From positions 1 through 34,239 of the forward strand of contig DATKWZ010000043.1 in the NCBI GenBank assembly GCA_035529315.1: a stretch of 34,239 bases of DNA, read 5' to 3'. The notes beneath the pieces were generated by a model. The model had not been told where the DNA came from. It ran no database searches and saw nothing but the letters and a program-made list of their open reading frames with translations. Numbering within the stretch: position 1 is the stretch's first letter; the number at the start of each line of letters is the position of its first letter. Of the stretch, positions 17,601 through 26,024 are shown one piece after another. Position numbers and translations under genes: made by a program. The stretch is from Anaerolineae bacterium (GTDB lineage Bacteria > Desulfobacterota > Desulfobacteria > Desulfobacterales > ETH-SRB1).

Positions 17601-20163
17601 GGAGATAGAGCGCGCAATAAAAAACATTGAAGCCACAGCAGACGCCCACAAGACTTTTCTGGAATTTTCAACCAGCCTGCAAAACTCCTATGCCCAGGCA
17701 TTTGAACTCCAGACAAAACTACTCACAGCCCGAAACATAAAGAGCGGAGAACAATCAGCAACCAGAAACGAGCAACCGTCAACTCTCTTCTCCCGCGACA
17801 TGTGTCTGGAATTCGCTACAGGCTCTGTGGCAAAAGTGCTTGGCCCTAAGTTCGCAGTAGTTGATACATATAATGCAAGGGTGCGCCTTCCTGATGAACC
17901 TCTCATGCTTGTTGACAGGATAATTTCAGTTAAAGGTGAAAAAGGTTCTCTGAGCTCAGGCCGCATTGTAACCGAGCATGATGTTCTGCCAAAAGCGTGG
18001 TATCTGGACGGAGGCCGCGCTCCGGTATGCATATCGGTCGAAGCAGGCCAGGCTGATCTGTTTCTTTGCTCTTATCTGGGCATAGATCTTGTAGTAAAAG
18101 GTAAAAGAACATACAGGCTGCTTGATGCTGTTGTAACATTTCACCGCGGTCTGCCGCAGCCCGGAGACACAATCAGATATGAAATCAATATTGAAAAGTT
18201 TGTCCGCCAGGGTGAAACATTTCTTTTCTTTTTCAACTTTAAAGGTTTTATCGGCTCTTCACATCTTATCACAATGTCTGACGGGTGCGCGGGTTTCTTC
18301 ACCAAAGAGGAGGTCAAAAATTCAGGAGGGATTATTCTTAAAGATGAAGACACAAGGCCGCTGAAGGGGAAAAGAGCATCCAAATGGAAAGAGCTGGTTC
18401 CTGTATGTGTTGAAAAATATGATGATGAGGCTGTAAATGCTCTGAGGGCCGGAAATCTAAAGGCATGTTTCGGCCCTCTTTTTGACAATCTTGAGCTTGC
18501 CGAGCCGCTCAGGCTTCCAGGGATAAACAAAGGCCAAAAAGATCGGAAAGATCGGATGAAACTTATAGACCGCATTATCCATCTTGATCCAGAGGGAGGT
18601 CGATACGGGCTTGGACTGATTAAAGCAGAGGCTGATATACATCCGGACGACTGGTTCCTTACCTGCCATTTCATGGATGACATGGTAATGCCTGGAACTC
18701 TCATGTATGAATGCTGCGCGCATACCCTCAGGGTCTTTATCCAGCGCATGGGATGGGTTACAGAAAAAACCGGCGTATGCTATGAACCGGTACTTGGAGT
18801 TAAAAGCATACTAAAATGCCGCGGGCCGGTAACACCTGATACAAAACATGTTGTTTATGAAATAATAATAAAGGAGATCGGATATAATCCTGAACCTTAT
18901 GTAATTGCCGACGCTCTCATGTATGCTGACGGGCATAATATAGTTATGTTTACAGACATGTCCATGAAAATGACCGGTATAACCGGTGAAGAAATAGAGG
19001 CATTCTGGAAGAAAAAAGAAAAACAGGTTTTGTTTGACAGAAAAAGGCTGCTTGCCTTTTCAGTCGGAAACCCTTCTGAAGCATTTGGAGAGCCCTATAA
19101 ACAGTTTGATAAAAAAAGGCGTATAGCAAGGCTTCCCGGGCCGCCGTATCAGTTTATGGACAGGATAGTTTCCATCGAGCCGGAGCCGTGGATCTTAAAA
19201 CCCGGCGGATGGATAGAAGCCGAGTATGATGTGCCTTATGATGCATGGTATTTTAAATCAGATCACAGCAGACTGATGCCTTTTTGCATCTTGCTTGAAA
19301 TCGCGCTTCAGCCCTGCGGCTGGCTTGCGGCATATATGGGATCCGCCCTTAAAAGCAAAAATGATCTCAAATTCAGAAACCTTGGCGGAAATGCGGTCTT
19401 ATACGACAATGTGTCGCGTGAAACAAAAACCCTGACCATGAAAGCCAGAACAAAAAAAGTCTCTGAAGCAGGCGATATGATCATAGAAGAATTTGATTTT
19501 CTGATACTTAAGCAAAACAAGATAATTTACAAGGGGGATACTTCCTTTGGTTTTTTTACCGATAATGCACTGAAGCAGCAGGTCGGCTTAAGTAATGCCG
19601 ATAAAGGGGCATATATTCCAACACCCGATGAATTTAATAAAAGCAGTGCATACCTGCTTGAAGATAAAGCCCCTTTCACGCCTGATGATTCTGTTGTTGA
19701 CAAAGCGCCCTGTTTGTCAATGCCTTCAAAGGCGCTCCGCATGATCGATAAAATTGATCTGTATCTGCCGGACGGAGGCCCAAAAGGTCTTGGTTTTATT
19801 CGCGGGATAAAGGATGTAGATCCTGATGAATGGTTTTTCAAGGCACACTTTTACCAGGACCCTGTATGGCCGGGTTCTCTCGGAGTAGAAGCATTTCTTC
19901 AACTTATTAAGTTCATGGCGCTTAAGCGCTGGAAGCATCTATCCAACACCCACAATTTTGAACTTATCATTCAAAAGCCGCATAACTGGACCTATCGCGG
20001 GCAGGTTATTCCGGTTAATAAAAAAATCGAGGTTGAAGCCATGATAACCGGTATTCAGGACGTTCCTGTCCCAGGTATTGTCGCAAACGGATTTTTAAAA
20101 GTGGACGGGCTCTATATTTACGAAATGAAAAATTTCGGTTTTAGATTAATTCCGGACAGATAG
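14671..20163 (+). CDS. pfaC: PfaC-type synthase subunit (KS-CLF-DH-DH)
   Basis: About 1830 residues (numbering here counts the in-frame GTG at 14668 as residue 1). Ketosynthase: 5-455, Cys200 in LDAACASS, His334 in ECHGAGT and His374 in IGH. Chain-length factor: about 474-925, a KS fold whose active Cys is replaced (SDEEASG, 671-677). After a helical linker follow four hotdog units forming two FabA-like dehydratase modules: about 1075-1215 with 1298-1440, and about 1488-1632 with 1690-1828. Catalytic His1334 (CHFMDDMVMPG) and His1727 (AHFYQDPVWPG) each have Glu 14 residues later, as in other PfaC DH domains. Unlike some deltaproteobacterial relatives there is no acyltransferase or AGPAT domain. 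No clear ribosome-binding site. Confidence 0.9.
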   Translation: MKKRPPIAVVGMAGVFPKAVGLNIFWHNIINKIDSTSDVLKDRWIVEPDLMYNSDPMPDKAFSKRCCLIDADILQSIKSGHTGININKNLLKDLDPLYHLVLHAGREALSDCVTSSLNRERIGTILAAIALPTDASSLITRKILGRSFEETLFGGAAHFQAKPLTAQECISGRVTSLPAAILAKALGLGGGTYTLDAACASSLYAVKFACDELYSLRADAMLAGGVSRPECLYTQVGFSQLRALSPSGRCAPFDETADGLVVGEGVGMLVLKRLDDALRDGDNIHALIHGIGLSNDIRGNLLAPDSEGQVRAMRSAYKSAGWSPFDIDLIECHGAGTPVGDATELKSLKSLWDGNNRPYGRCRIGSIKSMIGHLLTGAGAAGMIKTILALKHKILPPSLNFNRAPEKSPLNNSPFRVQTEAEEWVRKDRHKPLRAAVSAFGFGGINAHLLLEEWDPSSNSKLKIQHSKLKIPRPAVAIVGMGAAFGSLKSLKDFQEVIFKDKSIITKRPEHRWKGCEAVAETYLDKRAAYGGFMDKLSLNAGEFRIPPSEIPDILPQHLLMLKVSADAMKDAGLPLRKDRPRMGAIIGMGFDFEATNFHLRWHLQNLVGLWKKRYSLDLDDNETARWLESLRDSYGPPLTNARTLGALGGIIASRIAREFRFGGPSFVVSDEEASGIGALERGVRFLQQNEMDAVLVGAIDLACDVRSIITADRISPFSRNNEVRPFDGSTDGRLPGEGAAALVLKPLDRAIKDGDRIYSVIRGTGNASKGKDKIDYSSKDAYILSLKQCFYDAGISPALISFFETHGSGDPAEDSAESEALREFFKDRKNRCAIGSVKANIGHAGAAAGLASLIKTSLCLHQKTIPSLKSSGNREKNILQKEIFYIPANSKNWTDDLEGTPRMACVGCMTTDGNCMHVILEEFEDTKEKPGAHLRPHFDQEDVGKKEAGRKITLIMGGKAPCPALPERKSKTQTSPEIERAIKNIEATADAHKTFLEFSTSLQNSYAQAFELQTKLLTARNIKSGEQSATRNEQPSTLFSRDMCLEFATGSVAKVLGPKFAVVDTYNARVRLPDEPLMLVDRIISVKGEKGSLSSGRIVTEHDVLPKAWYLDGGRAPVCISVEAGQADLFLCSYLGIDLVVKGKRTYRLLDAVVTFHRGLPQPGDTIRYEINIEKFVRQGETFLFFFNFKGFIGSSHLITMSDGCAGFFTKEEVKNSGGIILKDEDTRPLKGKRASKWKELVPVCVEKYDDEAVNALRAGNLKACFGPLFDNLELAEPLRLPGINKGQKDRKDRMKLIDRIIHLDPEGGRYGLGLIKAEADIHPDDWFLTCHFMDDMVMPGTLMYECCAHTLRVFIQRMGWVTEKTGVCYEPVLGVKSILKCRGPVTPDTKHVVYEIIIKEIGYNPEPYVIADALMYADGHNIVMFTDMSMKMTGITGEEIEAFWKKKEKQVLFDRKRLLAFSVGNPSEAFGEPYKQFDKKRRIARLPGPPYQFMDRIVSIEPEPWILKPGGWIEAEYDVPYDAWYFKSDHSRLMPFCILLEIALQPCGWLAAYMGSALKSKNDLKFRNLGGNAVLYDNVSRETKTLTMKARTKKVSEAGDMIIEEFDFLILKQNKIIYKGDTSFGFFTDNALKQQVGLSNADKGAYIPTPDEFNKSSAYLLEDKAPFTPDDSVVDKAPCLSMPSKALRMIDKIDLYLPDGGPKGLGFIRGIKDVDPDEWFFKAHFYQDPVWPGSLGVEAFLQLIKFMALKRWKHLSNTHNFELIIQKPHNWTYRGQVIPVNKKIEVEAMITGIQDVPVPGIVANGFLKVDGLYIYEMKNFGFRLIPDR

Positions 20164-20333
20164 TGCTCAAGCGAAAATTCCCTGCAAAAAAAGTTCTTAT
20201 CTTTAATATAGATTTTTTATGAAAAAGTGTTATGTTTAATTTAACAATAAAATCGCCTGAGTTAATAACATTGATGTTTAATTGAGAAGTTCCGCAATCC
20301 TGCTGATACAAGAAGTAACAAGGAGAAATTTCA
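20164..20333 (+). promoter_or_regulatory. pfaC-carboxylase intergenic region
   Basis: 170 bases. A strong ribosome-binding site (AAGGAG) stands before the carboxylase ATG. GTTATGTTTAATTTAACAA at 20229-20247 weakly resembles the GTTA...TAAC sites near pfaA and pfaC, but the match needs a gap and the region is AT-rich. No terminator for pfaC is evident, so read-through is possible. Confidence 0.3.
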
Positions 20334-23300
20334 ATGAGTTCACCGATTGAAAAACTAAGGATAGGGGTAGCCAACCGGGGAGTTCCGGCTCTTCGTATAG
20401 GACGTACCATAAGAGAAATGGGAGGCATATATGTAGCGTTTGCCACAGAGGAGGATAAAACCGCTCCTCACGTATCCAAGGCAGACAAGGCTTACACTAT
20501 ACGGACGGAAAAAGGATATTTAGATTTAGAGGAGATCGTTCGCCTTGCACTGCAGCATGATGTTAAAGCACTTCACCCTGGATGGGGTTTTGCCGCGGAA
20601 AACAACCGGTTCCCATCCCTTTGCAAGGAAAACAAAATCATCTTCATCGGCCCTTCAGAAGCTCCAATGAAAAAACTCGGCAACAAGGTCACGGCCAGAA
20701 AGATCGCAAACTCTGTTTCCGTGCCGGTCATTCCAGGTTCCGACAGCTCGGTAACCCTTGAAGAAGCAAAACAGATCGCACGGGAAATCGGCTATCCGGT
20801 AATGATAAAAAGTGAAGGCGGCGGCGGCGGAAGAGGAATTGTAATTATTGAATCTCCTGAAGAGCTTGAAACGCATTTCCAAAAAGCCTCAACCATTGCA
20901 GAGGCGAGTTTCGGCAACCCGAATTTATATATTGAAAAATTTCTTCCATCGGTCAGGCACATGGAAATACAGGCCATCTGCGATTCATTCGGCAATGCAG
21001 TGGTACTGGATGAGCGGGACTGTTCCACGCAAAGAAAAAATCAAAAATTACTGGAAATCACACCCTCTCCCTGGAAAGGGATGACCAGTGAATTAAGAAA
21101 AACTCTTAAAAATGCTACTTTAAAGATTATATCCGCCGCAGGATATGATTCTATTGGAACATTTGAATTTTTAGTGGATGAAAAACAAAATTACTACTTT
21201 ATTGAGGCAAACACCAGGCTTCAGGTTGAACACGGGATCACGGAAATACTTTACGGGATGGATCTTGTTGAAGAAATGATACGAATATCTTTTGGTGAAA
21301 AACTGAGCCTGAAGCAGGAAGAGATGAGCCCCAGGGGATTTGCCATGCAATGCCGAATAAATTTTGAGGATCCCCAAAACAATTTCCGTCCAAACGCAGG
21401 TGAAATAACCAGGTATCTTTCTCCAGGCGGCGAAGGGATAAGGCTCGATTCATGCGTCTTTTACGGATACGAGTTCCCCAAGCTCTATGACTCGCTGGGA
21501 GCTCTCCTCATGGCGTATGGAGCCACATGGGAAAAGACAGTGGCAACCATGAAGCGGGCTTTGTCTGAATACTTTGTAGGCGGCTTGAAAACCACTATTC
21601 CGTTTCATAAAAAGGTTGTCTCACATCCAAAATTCATGACAGGCGAAATTGTTACAAAATTCATCGATAATACGCCTGAGCTGATGTCTTACGTGGAAAT
21701 CATACCTGAAGAAATCCGACTTGCCGGTTTGATGGCTGAAACTACCGCCAGGGGATTTAATCCATATGTCGGGCTTGGGTCTTACCGGAAATTCGGCGAT
21801 TCCAAGGTCGGCCCAATGTCTGTGGATGTTTCAACTTTGGCAAAAAAGGCAACCAATGACCATTCCTATCAGCCGCCTTTTAATCCCAACGACCATAGGG
21901 ACAACACTCTGAATTTTTTACGAAATTCTGAATATGTGGAATTCTGCAATACGACCCCAAGGGATATAACCCAGTCGGAAACCGGCAATCGATTTCGTCT
22001 CTTTGACGATCGTCTTGTCGGGCCATTAATTGACAGGTGCGGATATGCATCCATCGAAAACGGCGGCGGAGCCCATTACCATGTCGCCATGTTAGGATGC
22101 ATGACAGACCCGTGGGCTGAGGCGGCGAACTGGAACGAATTTGCGCCAAACACGCAAAAACTTATCCTCATACGATCAACAAATGTGCTCGGCTATGCTC
22201 CCCAGAGTCGTGAAATCATGAGGCGCACAGGCGAAATGATCGTAAAGCATTACCATGTAATACGATGTTTTGATTTTCTGAACCATATTGAAAACATGGC
22301 TCCGTTTGCCGAAATTGTTTTAAAAGCTGAAAACCGTATTTTTCAGCCGGCCGTAAGCTTAAGCTGGGCACAGGGCTTTGATGTCTCCCACTACCTTGGG
22401 CTGCTGGATGAAATCCTTTCAATGGTGGGACGAATTTTAGAATGCAATAAGGACGAGGCATCTAAAAAAATCATATTCTGCCTTAAAGATATGGCCGGCG
22501 TGTGCCCGCCGCGATTTATCAAAAGTCTGATTTCAGCCATGCTTGATAAATATCCTGATTTAATTATTCAATATCATCGCCATGCAACAGACGGTCTTGC
22601 CGTGCCTGCGTTAGGCGCTGCCGCTCAGGCAGGAGCAAAAATCCTTGATGTTGCCGACGGTCCCAGCGTAAGATTCTACGGCCAGACAGCGGTAATGCCG
22701 GTGCTGGCATATATTGAAGGAGAGCTTGGCTTAAAGACCCGGCTTGATAAAGAAAAAATCAGAGAAACCGCATTTGTTCTAAAACAGATTATGCCGATAT
22801 ACGATCATTACTGCAGCCCCACATTTCTTGGGATTGATCACGATGTTACGCTGCACGGACTTCCAGGCGGGGCCACTTCAAGCAGCCAGGAAGGCGCCTT
22901 AAAACAGGGATATGCGTTTCTGCTGCCCAGCATTCTTTTAGTTCTCGAGCTCCATCGAAAACTTATCAGGTACCACGATGTTACTCCAGGCTCCCAAATA
23001 ACCTGGACTAATGGATACATGATGGTTGTAAAGGCTTATGAACGGGGCGGAATGACGGAAGTGCAAAGAATTATCAACCTGTTAAACAAGGTAACCACTG
23101 TTGAAGAAGATAAACTGGATGAGCAAACCAGAAAAGATCGCAACATATTGTTTATCCATGCAAATGACGCTTTAAAAAATCTTCTGTTAGGAAAATTCGG
23201 CAAACTTCCTCTTGGGTGGCCAAAACAATGGATTTATGAATCGGTATTCGGAAATAAATGGAAAGAGGCTGTTGATGGCAGAACCGAAGAAAGCCCTCTT

Positions 23301-24008
23301 AATTTTCTTCCCCAGGTTAATATGGATAACGTAAAGGCGGAACTGGCCGGACATATCAAAAGAAAACCAACGGAACAAGAGCTGGTTAATTATCTCAATC
23401 ATCCGGGAGATGCTTTAACGCTCATCAAAAATCTGGAAAAGTACGGCGATCCCAATGCGCTTCCTGATGATATCTGGTTTGAAGGTCTTGAACTGAACAT
23501 TGAACGGGAATTTCGCACCTCTGATGGGAAAATACATGACATAGAGGTTGTGCGTTTAGGCCAGATAAGCAAAAACGGCACAAGAAGAATACGCTACAAG
23601 CTCGATCACGAAGTCTTTGTTGAAGAAATACAGGTTAAAAAAAGAGCCGCGGAGAAAAAGGGAATGGAAATGGCTGATGAAAATAATCCATATCACATCG
23701 GCGCCCCATTTGATGCAGATCTATGGCTTGTTCACAAAAAGGCAGGCGATGCCGTGCAAGAAGGTGAAGAGATATTGAACCTTTCTCTAATGAAGGTCGA
23801 ATACTCTATAAATTCTCCTGTAATCGGTGTTGTTAAGCAAGTTCCGGTATTTGCCGATTACAAGGCGGATAAAAAGATGGTCCCTGTGATAAAGGGGCAG
23901 CTTCTCATGGAGCTTGCTCCCCCCTGTAAATGTTGCCTGAATTGCAATGAGCCAATACAGGAAAAGAACAAATTCTGCTCAAACTGCGGGAACAGATTAT
24001 CCGACTGA
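20334..24008 (+). CDS. Pyruvate carboxylase-type biotin-dependent carboxylase with C-terminal zinc ribbon
   Basis: A 1224-residue single-chain enzyme. Biotin carboxylase: about 1-465, ATP-grasp loop GGGGGRG (162-168) and ERDCS plus EANTRLQVEH (291-300). Carboxyltransferase: about 530-830, with metal ligands Asp544 (RDITQSE, where typical enzymes have RDAHQS), Lys718 (CLKDMAG) and His748/His750 (YHRHATDG). Biotin carrier: about 1125-1190, with Lys1154 in LSLMKVEY instead of the usual AMKM. The last 27 residues (CKCCLNCNEP...FCSNCGNRL) form a zinc ribbon not normal in this family. The domain order is that of pyruvate carboxylase, which forms oxaloacetate, but the variant motifs leave the substrate open. 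An AAGGAG site precedes the ATG. Confidence 0.8.
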   Translation: MSSPIEKLRIGVANRGVPALRIGRTIREMGGIYVAFATEEDKTAPHVSKADKAYTIRTEKGYLDLEEIVRLALQHDVKALHPGWGFAAENNRFPSLCKENKIIFIGPSEAPMKKLGNKVTARKIANSVSVPVIPGSDSSVTLEEAKQIAREIGYPVMIKSEGGGGGRGIVIIESPEELETHFQKASTIAEASFGNPNLYIEKFLPSVRHMEIQAICDSFGNAVVLDERDCSTQRKNQKLLEITPSPWKGMTSELRKTLKNATLKIISAAGYDSIGTFEFLVDEKQNYYFIEANTRLQVEHGITEILYGMDLVEEMIRISFGEKLSLKQEEMSPRGFAMQCRINFEDPQNNFRPNAGEITRYLSPGGEGIRLDSCVFYGYEFPKLYDSLGALLMAYGATWEKTVATMKRALSEYFVGGLKTTIPFHKKVVSHPKFMTGEIVTKFIDNTPELMSYVEIIPEEIRLAGLMAETTARGFNPYVGLGSYRKFGDSKVGPMSVDVSTLAKKATNDHSYQPPFNPNDHRDNTLNFLRNSEYVEFCNTTPRDITQSETGNRFRLFDDRLVGPLIDRCGYASIENGGGAHYHVAMLGCMTDPWAEAANWNEFAPNTQKLILIRSTNVLGYAPQSREIMRRTGEMIVKHYHVIRCFDFLNHIENMAPFAEIVLKAENRIFQPAVSLSWAQGFDVSHYLGLLDEILSMVGRILECNKDEASKKIIFCLKDMAGVCPPRFIKSLISAMLDKYPDLIIQYHRHATDGLAVPALGAAAQAGAKILDVADGPSVRFYGQTAVMPVLAYIEGELGLKTRLDKEKIRETAFVLKQIMPIYDHYCSPTFLGIDHDVTLHGLPGGATSSSQEGALKQGYAFLLPSILLVLELHRKLIRYHDVTPGSQITWTNGYMMVVKAYERGGMTEVQRIINLLNKVTTVEEDKLDEQTRKDRNILFIHANDALKNLLLGKFGKLPLGWPKQWIYESVFGNKWKEAVDGRTEESPLNFLPQVNMDNVKAELAGHIKRKPTEQELVNYLNHPGDALTLIKNLEKYGDPNALPDDIWFEGLELNIEREFRTSDGKIHDIEVVRLGQISKNGTRRIRYKLDHEVFVEEIQVKKRAAEKKGMEMADENNPYHIGAPFDADLWLVHKKAGDAVQEGEEILNLSLMKVEYSINSPVIGVVKQVPVFADYKADKKMVPVIKGQLLMELAPPCKCCLNCNEPIQEKNKFCSNCGNRLSD

Positions 24009-24011
24009 AAC

Positions 24012-24079
24012 CCACCGCAACATGCTAAGGATGTTGTGTTATCGCAACTTTCGCAGGAGAATATCAGGAGTTGCGGTGG
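24012..24079 (+). terminator. Large hairpin after the carboxylase gene
   Basis: CCACCGCAAC (24012-24021) and GTTGCGGTGG (24070-24079) pair perfectly over 10 bp with a 48-base intervening segment, starting 4 bases after the stop codon. There is no clear U-run, so it may stabilise the 3' end rather than terminate. Confidence 0.35.
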
Positions 24080-24138
24080 TGGTTTGGTCCAGCGTCATAC
24101 AGTGCGCCTTGCGGCTGTGGCGATCCGGCAAATAATTA

Positions 24139-24276
24139 ATTTTGATGGCATTGTAAAAAGTCTCGTCTATTGCGTTGTAGTATTTTTCAGACTTTCAATA
24201 TGCTACATGTATGCCTTTGATTCTAAAAAATCACTATGCCTTGTATATGAAACTTTCTACGAGTTTATCAATTTTC
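24139..24276. repeat. MITE-like element with imperfect terminal inverted repeats
   Basis: The left end TTGATGGCATTGTAAAAAGT (24142-24161) and the right end (24249-24272, complement TTGATAAACTCGTAGAAAGT) are imperfect inverted repeats. They resemble a common intergenic repeat end of the form TTGATGAATTCGTAAAAAGT. A lone similar end lies at 28637-28654 beside hflX. No coding capacity. Confidence 0.4.
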
Positions 24277-24523
24277 GCCTGGATATTTTTTTTGAAAATA
24301 AGAGCTAATCAAAGGATATTTAAGATTTTAGGAGAAAACGTTGTTTTGAGATTTATGTTAATAACTACGGATATGCATAAAATGCTTAGTAAAATTGCTC
24401 GTTCAAAAAAGGTTGTATTTAGAAAGAGTTGCCGGTTTGACCATAATATATATATAAATATCCGATAGATATAAATTGTTAATAACCTATTTGCAAATAA
24501 TTCTAAAATCATTTACATCAGGT

Positions 24524-24552
24524 TTGACATCGAACAACCCCTGGCTTAAATA
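24524..24552 (+). promoter_or_regulatory. Possible promoter of the dnaA-like gene
   Basis: TTGACA (24524-24529), a 17-base spacer and TAAATA (24547-24552), about 130 bases before the start codon. The -10 is weak. Confidence 0.3.
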
Positions 24553-24683
24553 CAGCGAAACCTTATTGTAAAACCATTTACTATCCCGAAAGAATCCTGC
24601 AAAAACCGTTTGATTTTATAATTATTGAACAATTTGCCTTGTTTAAGGAACCTTAAAACCTCGTCATTTTAATGTAATACACT

Positions 24684-26024
24684 ATGGAACAAACCTGGAT
24701 TAAAGTTAAAAATTCAATCAAGAAACAGATTCAAGGGCAAAGTTTCAGGATGTGGATTGAACCCCTTGCTTATTCAAAATCGGATAATGATTCTATTGTC
24801 CTAACATGCCCAAATGCTTTTTCAAAAAAACGGGTCCTTGATAATTATAGTACACTAATTAAGTCTGAACTACACAAAGTATCAGGCAATGGATGTAAAT
24901 TTATTATTGAAGTTTCCGGAAACAAGGGTGTTTCGAAGGGGGAAACAGATCATGAACCTCAAATGTGCCTTCCAAATATTAACGCACATGCATGCGGAGG
25001 ACATTTTTTACGAAAAGATTTTACATTTGACAAATTTGTAGTAGGCAGCAACAGCGACTTTGCTTATTCAGCATCGCTCTCACTTGCTTCAAGAAATAAT
25101 TCAAACCAAAACTCCCTGTTTCTTTTATCAAAAACAGGCATGGGAAAAAGTCATCTTATCCAGGCTATCGGACATCATATCCTGTCCGAAAAACCCTCAG
25201 AATATGTCTATTATATTACGGCCGAAGACTTTACAAATCAGATGATTCATGCTTTTCGGCATGATTCAATCGACCAGTTTAAAAATAAATTCAGAAATAA
25301 CTGCGATGTATTACTTATTGAGGATGTCCATTACTTAAGCGGCAAGCAGCGCACTCAGGTTGAGCTGGCATTAACCCTTGACAATCTGCTTGAAACAAAC
25401 AAGAAAATAATTTTTTCAAGTTGCTACCTCCCATCTGAAATTCCAAAACTAAACGACAAATTGAGATCAAGCCTGTCATCCGGTATTATTTCAAATATTG
25501 ATCCTCCTGGTTTCAGGACAAGGGTTAGAATTCTGCAAAAAAAAATAATGAATAACGGATATTATGTTTCCAAAGATATAATCCATTATTTAGCCAGCGA
25601 ACTCACTGAGAATGTTAGACAACTTGAAAGCGGCCTTATCGGAATCACTGCAAAGTCATCACTTCTTGGAACGCCTATTGACCTGAATCTTGCGGAAAGC
25701 ATAGTAAAAAATATAGCCAGTCAACGAACTAATATTACTATAGATATAATTAAAAAACTTGTATGCAAACAATATAATATTTCAATAAAGGATATTGTTT
25801 CAAGCTCCCGCAAGCAAAATATTGTTCAGCCAAGGCAGATAGCAATATACCTGTCCCGGATGTATACTGATTCACCCCTTCAGACTATAGGAAAAAGTTT
25901 TAATCGATATCATGCCACAGCTCTCCATTCAATTGGTATTGTTGAAAAGGGATTAAAAGAAAACAGACCTATGAAAAAGCAGGTGAAATTTCTTTGCGAG
26001 AAATTAGAATCCAGCGAGTTTTGA
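24684..26024 (+). CDS. dnaA: Divergent DnaA replication-initiator protein
   Basis: 446 residues with full DnaA layout. Domain I: 1-65, SFRMWIEPL. AAA+ core: about 110-325. DNA-binding domain IV: about 350-446. Walker A is SKTGMGKSHL (149-158), lacking the usual leading Gly pair. Walker B is LLIEDVHYL (210-218). The box VII arginine finger (SRF, E. coli Arg285) is replaced: LRSSLSSGI at 260-268. Sensor II Arg312 (NVRQLE) is kept. The domain IV signature GGRDHTTV reads FNRYHATAL (407-415), so the DNA-contacting Asp is Tyr. There is no dnaN, recF or gyrB nearby and no DnaA boxes upstream. It may be a second, specialised DnaA paralogue. No strong ribosome-binding site. Confidence 0.8.
   Translation: MEQTWIKVKNSIKKQIQGQSFRMWIEPLAYSKSDNDSIVLTCPNAFSKKRVLDNYSTLIKSELHKVSGNGCKFIIEVSGNKGVSKGETDHEPQMCLPNINAHACGGHFLRKDFTFDKFVVGSNSDFAYSASLSLASRNNSNQNSLFLLSKTGMGKSHLIQAIGHHILSEKPSEYVYYITAEDFTNQMIHAFRHDSIDQFKNKFRNNCDVLLIEDVHYLSGKQRTQVELALTLDNLLETNKKIIFSSCYLPSEIPKLNDKLRSSLSSGIISNIDPPGFRTRVRILQKKIMNNGYYVSKDIIHYLASELTENVRQLESGLIGITAKSSLLGTPIDLNLAESIVKNIASQRTNITIDIIKKLVCKQYNISIKDIVSSSRKQNIVQPRQIAIYLSRMYTDSPLQTIGKSFNRYHATALHSIGIVEKGLKENRPMKKQVKFLCEKLESSEF

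Larger units (their letters stand above)
24009..24683. other. 675-base gene-free, repeat-rich stretch
   Basis: A 10-bp inverted repeat (24012-24021 and 24070-24079) lies directly after the carboxylase stop, with an alternative CAACAT/ATGTTG hairpin inside. A MITE-like element follows at 24139-24276, then AT-rich sequence with an ATATATATATA run near 24446. The short open frames here have no ribosome-binding sites or family features. No TTATCCACA DnaA boxes are seen before dnaA. Confidence 0.5.

Noticed and set aside
18141..18749. 202-residue minus-strand frame opposite pfaC
   Set aside because: Shadow of the dehydratase region; composition is reverse-complement-like and there is no start signal.
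20229..20247. Fourth copy of the pfa operator upstream of the carboxylase
   Set aside because: The match requires a gap and lies in AT-rich sequence, so I kept it only as a weak note and not as support for the regulon.
24309..24512. 67-residue hydrophobic minus-strand frame before dnaA
   Set aside because: AT-rich sequence naturally yields Ile/Leu/Tyr-rich frames; no ribosome-binding site and no family.
24480..24683. Possible chromosomal origin next to dnaA
   Set aside because: The region is AT-rich, but no TTATCCACA-type boxes or close variants in clusters were seen, and dnaN is absent.
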